Source: Monodelphis domestica | Lineage: Eukaryota > Chordata > Mammalia > Didelphimorphia > Didelphidae | Reading direction: 5' to 3' | Assembly (NCBI RefSeq): GCF_027887165.1 | Contig: NC_077233.1 | Span: 215,796,967-215,860,966, forward strand | DNA: 64,000 bases | Shown here: one piece after another, positions 44,417 through 55,995 of the stretch | How positions within the stretch are numbered: the stretch's first letter is position 1 | Layout: each line of letters starts with the position of its first letter | Position numbers and translations under genes: made by a program | The notes under the pieces: model-generated | Databases searched by the model: none | What the model was told of the DNA's origin: nothing | What the model saw: the letters and a program-made list of their open reading frames with translations, nothing else

Positions 44417-47400
44417 ATGCCAGGGAGTCCACAAGTGACAGTCATAACTTTGAATGTGAATGGGATGAACTCACCCATAAAACGGAGATGAATAGCAGAA
44501 GGATTAGAATCCAAAACCCTACCATATGTTGTCTCCAAGAAACACATATGAGGCGGGTAGACACCCACAAGGTCAGAATTAAAGGATGGAGTAAGACCTT
44601 CTGGGCCTCAACTGACAGAAAGAAGGCAGGAGTGGCAATCAAATCTGATAAAGCCAAAGCAAAAATAGACCTGATCAAAAGGGATAGGGAAGGTAATTAT
44701 ATTTTGTTAAAAGGGACTTTAGATAATGAGGAAATATCACTAATCAACATGTATGCATCAAATAATATAGCACCCAAATTTCTAATGGAGAAACTAGGAG
44801 AATTGAAGGAAGAAATAGACAGTAAAACCATATTAGTGGGAGACTTGAACCAATCATTATCAAATTTAGATAAATCAAATCAAAAAATAAATAAGAAAGA
44901 GGTAAAAGAAGTGAATGAAATCTTAGAAAAATTAGAATTAATAGACATATGGAGAAAAATAAATAGGGATAAAAAGGAATATACCTTCTTCTCAGCACCA
45001 CATGGCACATTCACAAAGATCGACCATACATTAGAAACATGGCACACAAATGCAGAAAAGCAGAAATAATAAATGCAGCCTTTTCAGACCACAAGGCAAT
45101 AAAAATAACGATCAGTAATGGTACATGGAAAAACAAATCAAAAAGTAATTGGAAACTAAACAATATGATACTCCAAAATCATTTAGTTAGAGAACAAATC
45201 ATAGAAACAATTAATAATTTCATCAAGGAAAATGATAATGGCGAGACATCCTTTCAAACCTTTTGGGATGTAGCCAAAGCGGTAATCAGAGGTAAATTCA
45301 TATCCCTGAGTGCATATATTAACAAACTAGGGAGAGCAGAGATCAATCAATTGGAAATGCAAATAAAAAAACTCGAAAGTGACCAAATTAAAAACCCCCA
45401 GCAGAAAACCAAACTAGAAATCCTAAAAATTAAGGGAGAAATTAATAAAATCAAAAGTGATAGAACTATCGATTTAATAAATAAGACAAGAAGCAGGTAT
45501 TTTGAAAAAACAAACAAAATAGACAAAGTACTGGTCAATCTAATTTAAAAAAGGAAGGAAGAAAAGCAAATTAACAGCATCAAAGATGAAAAGGGGGACA
45601 TCACCTCCAATGAAGAGGAAATTAAGGCAATCATTAAAAATTACTTTGCCCAATTATATGGCAATAAATACACCAATTTAAGTGATATGGATGAATGTAT
45701 ACAAAAATACAAACTGCCTAAACTAACAGAAGAGGAAATAGAATTCTTAAATAATCCCATATCAGAAAATGAAATCCAACAGGCCATCAAAGAACTTCCT
45801 AAGAAAAAATACCCAGGGCCTGATGGATTCACCAGTGAATTCTATCAAACATTCAGAGAACAATTAATCCCAATACTATACAAACTATTTGACATAATAA
45901 GCAAAGAGGGACTTCTACCAAACTCCTTTTATGACACAAACATGGTACTGATTCCAAAACCAGGCAGGTCAAAAACAGAGAAAGAAAACTATAGACCAAT
46001 CTCCCTAATGAATATAGATGCAAAAATCTTAAATAGGATACTAGCAAAAAGACTCCCGCAAGTGATCAGAAGGGTCATCCACCATGATCAAGTAGGATTT
46101 ATACCAGGAATGCAGGGCTGGTTCAACATTAGGAAAACCATCCACATAATTGACCACATCAACAAGCAAACTAGCAAGAACCACATGATCATTTCAATAG
46201 ATGCAGAAAAAGCCTTTGATAAAATACAACACCCATTCCTATTAAAAACACTAGAAAGCATAGGAATAGAAGGGTTGTTCCTAAAAATAATAAACAGTAT
46301 ATATCTAAAACTACCAGCTAATATCATCTGCAATGGGGATAAACTAGATGCATTCCCAATAAGATCAGGAGTGAAACAAGGATGCCCATTATCACCTCTA
46401 TTATTTGACATTGTACTAGAAACACTAGCAGTAGCAATTAGAGAAGAAAAAGAAATTGAAGGCATCAAAATAGGCAAGGAGGAGACCAAGTTATCACTCT
46501 TTGCAGATGACATGATGGTCTACTTAAAGAATCCTAGAGATTCAACCAAAAAGCTAATTGAAATAATCAACAACTTTACCAAAGTTGCAGGATACAAAAT
46601 AAACCCACATAAGTCATCAGCTTTTCTATATATCTCCAATACAGCTCAGCAGCAAAAACTAGAGAGAGAAATCCCATTCAAAATCACCTTAGACAAAATA
46701 AAATACCTAGGAATCTATCTCCTGAGACAAACACAGGAACTATATGAACATAACTACAAAACACTCACCACACAACTAAAACTAGACTTGAGCAATTGGA
46801 AAAACATTAACTGCTCACGGATAGGACGAGCCAATATAATAAAAATGACCATCCTACCCAAACTTATTTATCTATTTAGTGCCATACCCATGGAACTCCC
46901 AAAAAATTTCTTTACTGATTTAGAAAAAACCATAACAAAGTTCATTTGGAAGAACAAAAGATCAAGGATATCCAGGGAAATAATGAAAAAAAAACACATA
47001 TGATGGGGTCCTTGCAGGCCCTGACCTTAAACTATATTATAACGCAGCAGTCATCAAAACAATTTGGTACTGGCTAAGAGACAGAAAGGAGGATCAGTGG
47101 AATAGAATGGGGGCAAGCGACCTCAGCAAGACAGTATACGATAAACCCAAAGATCCCAGGTTTGGGGACAAAAATCCACTATTCAATAAAAACTGCTGGG
47201 AAAATTGGAAGACTGTGGGAGAGATTAGGAATTGATCAACACCTCACACCCTACACCAAGATAAATTCAAAATGGGTGAATGACTTAAACATAAAGAAGG
47301 AAACCATAAGTAAATTGGGTAAACACAGAATAGTATACATGTCAGACCTGGGGGTGGGGGGGGGGGGGAGAGGAAGGCTTTAAAACCAAGCAAGACTTAG

Positions 47401-48224
47401 AAAGAATCACAAAATGTAAAATAAATAATTTTGACTACATCAAATTAAAAAGCTTTTGTACAAACAAAACCAATATAACTAAAATCAGAAGGAAAACAAC
47501 AAATTGGGAAAAAATCTTCATAAAAACCTCTGACAAAGGTTTAATTACTCAAATTTATAAAGAGCTAAATCAATTGTACAAAAAATCAAGCCATTCCCCA
47601 ATTGATAAATGGGCAAGGGACATGGATAGGCAGTTTTCAGATAAAGAAATCAAAGCCATTAATAAGCACATGAAGAAGTGTTCTAAATCTCTTATAATCA
47701 GAGAGATGCAAATCAAAACAACTCTGAGGTATCACCTCACACCTAGCAGATTGGCTAACATGACAGCTATGGAAAGTAATGAATGCTGGAGGGGATGTGG
47801 CAAAGTAGGGACATTAATTCATTGTTGGTGGAGTTGTGAACTGATCCAACCATTCTGGAGGGCAATTTGGAACTATGCACAAAGGGCGATAAAAGAATGT
47901 CTACCCTTTGATCCAGCCATAGCACTGCTGGGTCTGTACCCCAAAGAGATAATGGACAAAAAGACTTGTACAAAAATATTCATAGCTGCGCTCTTTGTAG
48001 TGGCCAAAAATTGGAAAATGAGGGGATGCCCTTCAATTGGAGAATGGTTGAACAAATTGTGGTATATGTTGGTGATGGAATATTATTGTGCAAAAAGGAA
48101 TAATAAAGTGGAGGAATTCCATGGAGACTGGAACGACCTCCAGGAAGTGATGCAGAGTGAGAGGAGCAGAACCAGGAGAACATTGTACACAGAGACAAAC
48201 ACACTGTGGTATAATCAAACATAA
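44417..48224 (+). pseudogene. L1 ORF2 (endonuclease-reverse transcriptase), broken
   Basis: ORF2p of L1 nicks DNA and reverse transcribes. Domains in order: APE-like endonuclease with QETHM (about 44535), VGDLN (44836-44850) and SDH (45084-45092); reverse transcriptase with the FADD catalytic box at 46500-46511 and QVGFIPGM before it; C-terminal Cys-His region CWRGCG...HCWWSC near 47784-47838. Breaks: TGA at 44489, a small deletion shifting frame near 44497, another shift near 45040, TAA at 45546, a shift near 46990 and at least one more before 47574. It cannot encode full-length ORF2p. Confidence 0.9.
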
Positions 48225-48569
48225 TGGACTTCTTCATTAATGGCGGTGTAATGTCCCCGAACAATCTGCAGGGATCTAGGAGAAAAAACACTATCCATAA
48301 GCAGAGGACAAACTGTGGGAGTAGAAACACCGAGGAAAAGCAACTGCCTGACTACAGCGGTTGAGGGGACATGACAGAGGAGAGACTCTAAATAAACACT
48401 CTAATGCAAATATTAACAACATGGCAATGGATTCGAATGAAGAACACATGTGATACCCAGTGGAATCATGTGTCGGCTACAGGGAGTGGGGGGAGGAAAA
48501 GAAAATTATCTTTGTCTTTAATGAATAATGTATGGAAATGATCAAATAAAATACCATAAAATTAAAAAA

Positions 48570-48698
48570 AATTTTTAACATTATTTTTTTATTTGGTCAA
48601 TTTCAAACATTATTCCTTGGTTACAAACATAATTTTCTATTCCTCCCTCCCTTCTCTCCTCCCCTCCCATAGCTGACGCACACCCAGTGGAATTTCTT
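48570..48698 (-). mobile_element. Inverted L1 3' UTR fragment
   Basis: Read on the - strand it gives the L1 3' end: a G-rich stretch, then GGAATAATGTTTGAAATTGACC and AATAAA with an A-rich tail. It lies tail-to-tail with the 3' end of the younger L1 at 48565. Confidence 0.6.
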
Positions 48699-48795
48699 GT
48701 AGGCTCTGGTAGTGGGGAGGGAGAGGGGAGGGAAGAAAAGAAATCATGTCAACATGGGAAAATACTTTACAATAAATAAGTATATTTTTAAAACT
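48699..48795 (+). mobile_element. L1 3' UTR end fragment
   Basis: G-rich stretch, then AAATCATGTCAACATGGG and an AATAAA with AT-rich tail, as at other L1 ends here. It may be the lost 3' end of the older L1, separated by the younger insertion. That link is inference. Confidence 0.4.
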
Positions 48796-48799
48796 ACTT

Positions 48800-48903
48800 A
48801 ATCAAGGTCTTATAGCTAGGAAGCATCTGAGGTTATATTTGAACTCAGGACCTCCCAACTCTGGGCCTAGCTCTCTATCCACTGAGCCACTTAACTGCTC
48901 TCT
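48800..48903 (-). mobile_element. SINE head fragment
   Basis: CTTATAGCTAGGAAGCATC to CTATCCACTGAGCCAC. Head half only. Confidence 0.7.
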
Positions 48904-48999
48904 GAATGATCTTTTAAAAGTCTAAATTGGTTGGTAAACTTCCTCTGAATCTACATTAGTCTATCTTGCCTCCTCCCTTTTCCTCTTTGTTGGAATTAT

Positions 49000-49255
49000 T
49001 TCAGGTTCCATGTGCAGAACTTTATCCTTGAGATCTTTTCCTAATTCCTGGCAAACTATTTCTCCCTTCTTGTTGTGCTTTATTCTGGACCTTTGTATTA
49101 TTTTCTTTGTACCATGCTTATTTCCAGATCTCCATGGCTTAACTCTCTCAACTTATTTGATTGTAAGATCCTAGAGGACAGTGACTATATCATTTTTCAT
49201 TTTTATATCTCCAGCCCCTAACTTTGAAAGCTCTCAATAAATGTTTTTTTTTAGA
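49000..49255 (+). mobile_element. L2 LINE 3' end
   Basis: TTGATTGTAAGATCCTAGAGG, TTTTATATCTCCAGCCCC and CTCAATAAATG. Confidence 0.65.
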
Positions 49256-50417
49256 TTCAATTGAATTATTGGATTGAAAGTCCTACAAAACACAGGATAA
49301 GCGTCCTAGCACAGAAGAGAAAGAAGTATACAAAGGATACTGAAAGGCAGGTGGAAGAAGCCAAAGGAAAACTTATATATGTCTCATTTTTGCCTCACAT
49401 TGGCCCTCTGCAATCAATGCAGCCAGCCAACAGTTTAAAAAACACAAGTCTTATAAATCAGGGAAATATATGGTGACCATATTTTTCAAAACAAAAATTG
49501 GAAGAACCAATCAGCAGACACCTTTGCTGCCACAGTAACTTGGGCTTCTATGTTAAGGCACTCTGTCTGGTGTTTTAAAATTTATATTACTATCTTGTAG
49601 TCTACACTTTATCACCTGCATGGACATGATATAATAAGTCCACAACTATAGTTGTAATTTAAGAAAGATGGTTCTAATCAGCTTGTCTTTTTCTGAGGAA
49701 TCACAAAGATTCTTCAGCTTGTAATCTTGAATGTTTTATAGCCCTCAATCTTTTCTGACTCACAGATGTTTTTATTATAATTCTTACTAACCTGATTCAT
49801 TGAGCTTGATGAAATAGACTTTCTTTCCAGCACAGCAAGCATATTGTGTGAAATTTGGGATGTGTTGTTGTTTAGAGAGAGCTCCCAAAGAAACAGAGAT
49901 GACATAGTAAAATATTCTAATATTCATGTGAAGAAGTATAATAATTTTGGTTGGTGATCAAAAGAAGGGCAAAGATCATCAGCTCTACCTCATCCTTTTC
50001 AATCTTGTTCCCAAGTTCACTTGCATAGACCAGGACCTTAATGGAGGTTGAAAGCAATCTCTCCACAATTCCTTTGTTGTTTTGCTAAGGGGAGTCCCTG
50101 TGACAATTTCTTGAAGGGACCCAAGTTTCCAATTCAGTAGAATGAAGAATATTTTCACCTAGGACAAAAATATTTTGGGTGGGAAGAATGGGGAGGTAGC
50201 CAAAACTAAGAAGATTGTCTCATCATGGGTGCAGTTGTGCCAAATGAGAGATGGATCACTATATCTTTCAACATGATTGGACCTGGATGGTAGAAGATTG
50301 CACAGTAAAATGTTAAAAGGAATCCTTCCCTGGGTAGAATTTTGCTCCCCTTTGTATCCTAGAGAAAAGCACTATTCATCTCAGGTAATTGTGGCTTTCT
50401 GACCCAGAGGTATAAAC
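49256..50417. other. Unclassified intergenic DNA
   Basis: No recognisable repeat. Open frames of 60-70 codons (49261-49476, 49714-49905) have no recognisable domain. Confidence 0.35.
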
Positions 50418-50428
50418 CTAAAAGGATT

Positions 50429-50578
50429 TTTTTTTGGTCTTAAAACCCTTACCTTCCGTCTTGGAGTCAATACTGTGCAATGGGGGTTAAGTGACTTGCC
50501 CAGGGTCACACAGCTGAGAAGTGTCTGACCTCTCATCTCTAGGCCTGGCTCTCAATCCACTGTGCTACCCAGCTGCCC
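50429..50578 (-). mobile_element. Type B SINE with internal deletion and target duplication
   Basis: AAACCCTTACCTTCCGTC to GCTACCCAGCTGCCC, missing the GGCAGAAGAGTGG middle. Flanks share CTAAAAGGA (from 50418 and from 50581). Confidence 0.87.
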
Positions 50579-50696
50579 AGCTAAAAGGAATTTTTAAGTC
50601 ATAATTCAGATAAGAATTTGGATTAAGAGAGTCCAAGTGGCAGTAACTTGGGGTGGGGTATAAAGTAATTCAAAATATCTAAAAATAGACTTCTCC

Positions 50697-51545
50697 AAAA
50701 TGGTAGTATATGCTCCACATCACTGTTGATTAGAGAAATGCAAATTAAAACAACTCTTGAGATGCCACCTCATACCTATCAGATAAGCTAATGTAACCAA
50801 AAAGGAAAATGATATATGTTGGAGAGCATGTGGGAAAATAGGTACATTAACACATTGTTGGTGAAACTGTGGATTGATACAACCATTCTGGAGAACAATA
50901 TAGAATCAGGCTTGAAGGGCCCCAAAATTACACCTATCTTTTGACCCAACAATACCACTAATGGGACTATATCCCAAAGAGATCAGAGATAAGGGAAAAG
51001 GACTGACAGGTACCAAAATATTTTTAGATTTTTTTGTAGTGGTAAAGAATTGAAACTGAGGGGTTATCTATCACTTGGGGAATGAATGAACAAGTTGTGG
51101 CATATAGTTGTAATGGAATGTAGTCATAAAGACTGAATAACATGACAGGTTCTTGGAAAGACATATGAACTGATGCAAAATGAAATGAGCAGAACCAAGA
51201 GAACAATGTATATAGTAACAAAAATATCATACAATAATCAGCTGTGAAGGACTAAGTCATTATCAGCAAAGCAGGTTGCCGAGATACCACAAGGGACTCA
51301 TGAAAATGCTATCAACAGTCAAGGACTGAGCTATTGGAGTCCAAGTACAAATCAAAGCATTCCATCTTCCACTGTATTTCCTTCATGAGATTGCTAACTG
51401 TATGTGTGATACATCTTCTATCATGACATGAGCAATACAGAAATATGTATTAGATCAAAGTATGGATATAACCCATATCAGACTCCTCACTGCCTGGGTC
51501 GGGGGAGGATAGGAAGAAAACTTGATTTCTAAAATGTTAAGAAAA
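50697..51545 (+). mobile_element. Old L1 3' fragment
   Basis: Shows the same colinear landmarks as other L1 ends (GAGAAATGCAAATTAAAACA, CATTGTTGGTG, TTCTGGAGAACAAT), at greater divergence, followed by an L1 3' UTR-like segment (AACCCATATCAGACT). Confidence 0.75.
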
Positions 51546-51599
51546 ACCCAACTGTCAATGAATTGCTTGTTGGCTCCAGGAGGAGGGTGGGAGGAAGAT

Positions 51600-52757
51600 G
51601 GGTACTTGGCACATAGCAAGCATAGTATATATTTAATAAATGCTTATTGACTTACTGACTGATCATTTAGTAGCTATGTATAATTGTCTTTTTCTCCATA
51701 GGACCTGTGTGAAAAAAAAGAGTAATTGTTGACAGAAGAGAAGAGAAGGAAAAGAATGGATCTTCTTACTCCCTATCAGTTTCTTTTTTGTTTATTTTAA
51801 TACTTCAAAGGATCTGTAATTTAATTGGATTGAGATAGACCTCCCTCACATCTTTTCCTTGCCTTAGATGAGAGCTTTCTAGACTATGTAGCTTGAGGCC
51901 CTTTGGGAGTGAGAATAGGATTGATATGTGAAACAATGGTAAAAAATTATTGGTTATGTTAAAGTATAATTCCCACATGAATGTATGAACGTTTTTCAAT
52001 GAAAACAAAGTTCAAATCAAAATCAACAAAAATGAAACTAACACAGCAAATTCTGGCAAACTAACAGAGACTACAGCTGAGTGAATATTTAATATGGGAT
52101 ATGCAAACAAAGGCAAATTTGAGTTGGCTCGCTTTGGCTTTCCAAACAGGCAAGATTTACCACCAACACTATTAGCTGGTATAGGTTTATGATACAGATG
52201 AGCTGTGTCAAGAAAATTGTTTGTGAAAATTTGTATAAACATTGTATGTTTGGAGATATAACAATTTTTAGTTTTAAATGGGGCATCACTACACTAAAGT
52301 GTGGAAATCTCTGTCTTAAGAGATGATCTCTATGAAATGCTTTGATCAAAAAAAGTGTGTCAATTGATGATCAATCCTCTAGAAGTCAGAGTCCCTCAAA
52401 TCTGGTCCTCAGATGGCAATCTATCTTCTGCTCCTATATTTAAAGACTTTTTATCTTAGTTAGACATTTCAGAATTTGTGCTAAATTGACATTGCCTTCA
52501 AGAACTCGGGATTATCTCCACAATGCAGCTTCAGAGCAGGAGTTTTTCAGAGGATCCCTTTGGTTTACATGTAGTAACAATTCCTCTGAAGTTCACAAAA
52601 AGTTCTATCTGATCTGTTTTGTAATGGGCCAGGAAAAGATAGAAGGCTGGCCTATAAACAACAGATGATATTAGTAAAAAGGAAAAAAGGCTACCCCCCT
52701 GAGGTCTAAGTGGGAAATGAAAGATGGTGGCTAGGAGGCCAAGAGGAATCAACATGC
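51600..52757. other. Unclassified intergenic DNA
   Basis: 51620-51660 has an L2/ancient tail (TTTAATAAATGCTTATTGAC). The remainder shows nothing identifiable. Confidence 0.35.
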
Positions 52758-52935
52758 CATAGTGTGAGTCCTGGGACTGGAGTCAGAACTGGCTTCAAAT
52801 GCTGGCTCTACTCCTCTACCTGTGTGACATTGGACAAGGCATTTAACCTTTTGGGGGATCAGTTGCCTTGCCTATAAAATGATGTGGTTGGACCAGAAGA
52901 TTTTGAAGGGCCCTTCTAGCTCTAAGTTTTTAATT
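52758..52935 (+). mobile_element. MIR head with a CR1-like tail
   Basis: CTGGAGTCAGAACTGGC, CTGTGTGACATTGGAC, then TGGTTGGACCAGAAG and CCCTTCTAGCTCTAAG. Confidence 0.65.
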
Positions 52936-53047
52936 CTTCAATTCTTTAATGCTGATTTAAGGATCATTATATTGAAGAAGACCCTGATATCTCCCATAGT
53001 TCCTTAGTTCAGCCCTTGTAGAGGATACAATCTAGTTCCCCATTTCT

Positions 53048-53234
53048 TTTTTTTTTTTTTAACCCTTACTTTCCATCTTGGGTTCCAAGGCAGAAGAGTG
53101 GTGAGGGCTAGGCAATGGGGGTCAAGAGACTTGCCCAGGGTCACACAGCTGGGAAATGCCTGAGGCCAGATTTGAACCTAGGACTTCTTGTCTCTTGGCC
53201 TGCCTCTCAATCCACTGAGCTAACCAGCTGCCCC
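53048..53234 (-). mobile_element. Type B SINE with target duplication
   Basis: TAACCCTTACTTTCCATC to GAGCTAACCAGCTGCC. Flanks CTAGTTCCCCATTTCT (53032-53047) and CTAGTTTCTCATTTCT (53235-53250) match at 14 of 16. Confidence 0.9.
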
Positions 53235-53464
53235 CTAGTTTCTCATTTCTAATTCCTTACTATGCTGGATAGATGCCACTGGAAGCCACAGCTGCCACCA
53301 CCAGTGACTGGGTAGAATACAAATTCCCCCAGTGTCTGGCAGGATAAGGGAAATGGATTCTGGGTAAATGAAGCTAAAGCTGTTTTTTTTGTTTGTTTGT
53401 TTGTTTTTTAATACGTTGTTACTTGGTATACTGTAAATCTTGAACTTGATTTCAAAGAGAACTC

Positions 53465-53605
53465 AGCTTCATAGTACCAATGTTACCCTGAACAAGATGC
53501 TGCCCTTTTTCTGAACTTTAGTTTTCTCATGTGTAAAATGAAGGGGATGCATTAGATGGACTGTGAGGCACATACTTTACTCAGTTCTAAATGCTGTGAT
53601 TCCAA
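53465..53605 (+). mobile_element. MIR-like fragment with CR1-like tail
   Basis: AGTTTTCTCATGTGTAAAATGAAGG, GCATTAGATGGAC and CAGTTCTAAATGC. Confidence 0.55.
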
Positions 53606-54574
53606 ACAGTTCATTTCTCTAAAATGACTGAGGAAAATGACAAAACTGAGGTATACAGACTAAAAGGAAAATCTTGTTTTTTAGGGTTTGAATTTAGCTT
53701 GTTTTTGAAGGATGAAAAGGACTTCAGAGCAAAATATAGGAAATGTTTCCTTGAAAATCATATTTGTATGCATGCAATGGGTAATTTTCAATTAAATCCT
53801 TCTCTAATGCCTCACTTCAGCAAGGAAGTGTCCTGGGTTCTCAAAGGCTATTCTAGCCAAACAGAAACTTTGTCAGGTTCTATGAATCAAAGGAAGAAGA
53901 CGAAGTAGGAAGAAAGGTAGGGGTGGGGGTGAGGAGGAAAAGATGGGAATCAAGCTTTCCCTTAGCACATGAGCTGAACTTTGAAAGAAAGAAAAGATAC
54001 TAAAAGTCTGTGGATTTTAAGGAGTCCATAAACATTTACTAAGCACTTGGGTGATAAGCACTGATTGTCTAAATTTTGCATTCATCCCAGATATTATGCA
54101 GGAAAATCTTTGTGCAGTTTTGATAAGGGATTGTACGTCCTTTGTCAGAGGACTAGCTTAGCTAAGTGACCACAGACTGATTAATGTTTTTGGCCACAGC
54201 GACTCTTGAAAATTCCATCCTAGGGTGTGGAAGGAAGGTAATGATCTGCAAGCTAGAGAGATTAACAAGAAAATCTCAGATTCTTTGAAGTAATGCCATC
54301 CACATCAATGATTAAATTAATGAATTACTCTTTTATTCATATTGCAATTCCAAAAGATGGCTGTTAAAACCCTGTTTTAAGTAATGATTGATTCAATTTT
54401 ATAAACATTAAATGTGTTTACTAGGTCCAAAATCTTGTGCTAGACATGAGGGAACTACAAACTATCCCAAAAGTTTTTGTACCTAGTGCAAAGATAAACT
54501 ACTCTTAAGGAGTTTAAAAGAAAGACTTATTTGCCGAAGTGTTTAAGAAGTTTTACTCTCCAATGAAGTGCAGT
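53606..54574. other. Unclassified intergenic DNA
   Basis: Two ancient-repeat-like patches (about 54025-54070 and 54395-54480, AAACATT...ACTA). The 94-codon frame at 53624-53908 has no recognisable domain. Confidence 0.35.
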
Positions 54575-54750
54575 GTAAGGGACACTAGACCAAATCAGAA
54601 GACCTACATTATCTTTCTGCATCAGTCACTTACTGGCCATGTGACAAGGTACATCTCAGTTTTCTCATCCATAAAATGGATCTCCTTCATACAACATACT
54701 TCACTGGGTTTTTTGAAGGCTTTTAGTACTCATGCTATATAAATACAAAT
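54575..54750 (+). mobile_element. MIR
   Basis: TCACTTACTGGCCATGTGAC, CTCAGTTTTCTCATCC and TAAAATGGATCTCC. Confidence 0.6.
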
Positions 54751-55209
54751 GTCCTTGTGAAAAGCAAATAGTTTAATTTATTAATCGTCTATAAAATCAA
54801 GGGAGGATATGCTGAATAGGTGGCCTTTATTTTTTTACATTTGAAGTGCAAATAGGCTAATTTTTACATTTGCTGTTTGTCATTTAAGCCCGACTTTATT
54901 TTTTTTTAACCGGACTCATAGAGCTTTTAAGTTAAAGGATGTTTTAAAATGTACCACCCCTTTCCCTGCGTCTAGTGCTCCTCAGGAAATATGGTTTTAG
55001 CCGTAGCTTTTTGTAAAAACATAGGGATGGCTTTCACGACCCTATGAAGTCACTTCCGGGAATTTTATAATATAGTCCACTCCCTCTGATGCCAAAAATT
55101 TGGTGGTTCTTCTCCTTAATTCAACAGCCCTCTAGACCTGGAGAATTCCCAAAAAACTGGGACCGAGTTCGGTACACCTGGCACTCCTAGTGCCACGCCC
55201 CTCCAAAGC
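54751..55209. other. Upstream flank of GNA12
   Basis: No repeat recognised. ACTTCCGG at 55052-55059 is an ETS-type site in an otherwise AT-rich stretch. It could hold distal promoter elements, but nothing else is supportable. Confidence 0.35.
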
Positions 55210-55515
55210 TAAAGATCCAATCTAAAAGCAACGCCAAACGATTGACCTGTTTATCAAGCAATTGCAGTCTGCAACAGTGGGTGGCCGGTCCATCCCCTCC
55301 GAGTCCCCGCCTCCCTTTCATTCTGAAAGAAAGGACCTCTTCTGTGAAGTCCAATGAGAAGCGTAGAGTGCGAGAACGACATCCTGAACTCCGCCCCCAT
55401 CCACCGCCCCTCCTCTTTGACACCGCCCAAATTGGGTTTTGCAGCCTTCAGGGGGACAACTCGCCAATGGAAGAGCTTCTTATATCGGATTGACAAAAAT
55501 CTGCCCAATCCCTTG
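55210..55515. promoter_or_regulatory. GNA12: Candidate proximal promoter: CCAAT-box and GC-box cluster
   Basis: Five CCAAT pentamers lie in about 300 bp: 55217-55221, 55351-55355, 55464-55468 and 55505-55509 on +, and ATTGG at 55431-55435 (a CCAAT on -). GC-box-like CCGCCCC/ACCGCCC strings occur around 55391, 55403 and 55422. The 55351 and 55464 copies have the best flanks for NF-Y. There is no convincing TATA box. Assignment to GNA12 is by position, just upstream of its CpG island. Confidence 0.5.
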
Positions 55516-55887
55516 AGCCAAAGGGAGGACTACACACGCCCCTGCCTATACCCCCCCCCCAATTCCTCCCCTACCCTCCGCGGGGGGTCGGAGCTGCTTG
55601 CTGGGAGCTAGTGTGGGGTTCCGAGCGGGCGGTGGCGACGACTGCCCTGGTCTCTGGTCACTGACTCGGGGGCTCGAGCCGTAGTCTCAGTCTGCTGGGA
55701 TTCGAAGGCCTCCAGCCCCCCGGCTTCGCCTCCGTCAGACCCTCTCCGCTCGTCCGGGGGTCGAGTCGGCAACTCCCCGCTAGCGGCCGCGCCCCTCGGC
55801 CGCCTCGGCCCCGGGCCAGTGGAGCGAGCTCCCCTCCCCCTTGGCCGCGGGGCCGCCGCCCCCGAAGGGCGGGCTGGGGCTCCTCCG

Positions 55888-55905
55888 ATGGCCCCCGGCT
55901 CCTAG
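55888..55905 (+). CDS. uORF 1 in the GNA12 5' leader (5 codons)
   Basis: ATG GCC CCC GGC TCC TAG lies 164 bases upstream of the end of the leader and in a different frame from GNA12. C at -3 but G at +4 gives only moderate initiation context. It is real as sequence; whether the transcript includes it depends on the unknown start site. Confidence 0.45.
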
Positions 55906-55950
55906 CCGGGGGAGGAGGGGGCTGGGCGCCTCCGGGATCCAGGCTCTGTG

Positions 55951-55968
55951 CGGCGGCGGCGGCGGCGG
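55951..55968. repeat. (CGG)6 trinucleotide run in the GNA12 leader
   Basis: Six perfect CGG units end exactly at the ATG of uORF 2. Short CGG runs are common in GC-rich leaders; this one is far below expansion size. Confidence 0.9.
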
Positions 55969-55995
55969 ATGCAGACGGCCGCAAGGGGACCGTGA
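55969..55995 (+). CDS. uORF 2 in the GNA12 5' leader (8 codons)
   Basis: ATG follows immediately after a (CGG)6 run and reads MQTAARGP then TGA at 55993. It has a purine at -3 (G) and C at +4. It ends 73 bases before the GNA12 ATG, so reinitiation or leaky scanning would be needed if it is in the mature leader. Confidence 0.45.
   Translation: MQTAARGP

Larger units (their letters stand above)
42389..48565 (+). mobile_element. Near full-length L1 retrotransposon (younger copy)
   Basis: Non-LTR retrotransposon with a short GC-richer 5' leader (42389-42592), ORF1, an A-rich spacer (43700-44416), ORF2 and a 3' UTR ending in AATAAA-type A-rich sequence near 48560. Its 5' end abuts the middle of an older L1 reverse transcriptase gene, so it inserted into or replaced part of it. 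Similarity to the older copy in the same orientation is obvious by eye. No clear target duplication was found. It is not competent, because ORF2 is broken. Confidence 0.9.

Noticed and set aside
42389..48565. An active L1
   Set aside because: ORF2 carries in-frame stops at 44489 and 45546 and several frameshifts.
1..55000. Exons of a neighbouring gene such as CARD11 or AMZ1
   Set aside because: In human these genes lie near GNA12, but no frame here shows their conserved domains. The region reads as repeats.
55187..55611. Overlapping 78-85 codon frames on both strands upstream of GNA12
   Set aside because: GC-rich promoter sequence, no recognisable domain, and several frames open at once.
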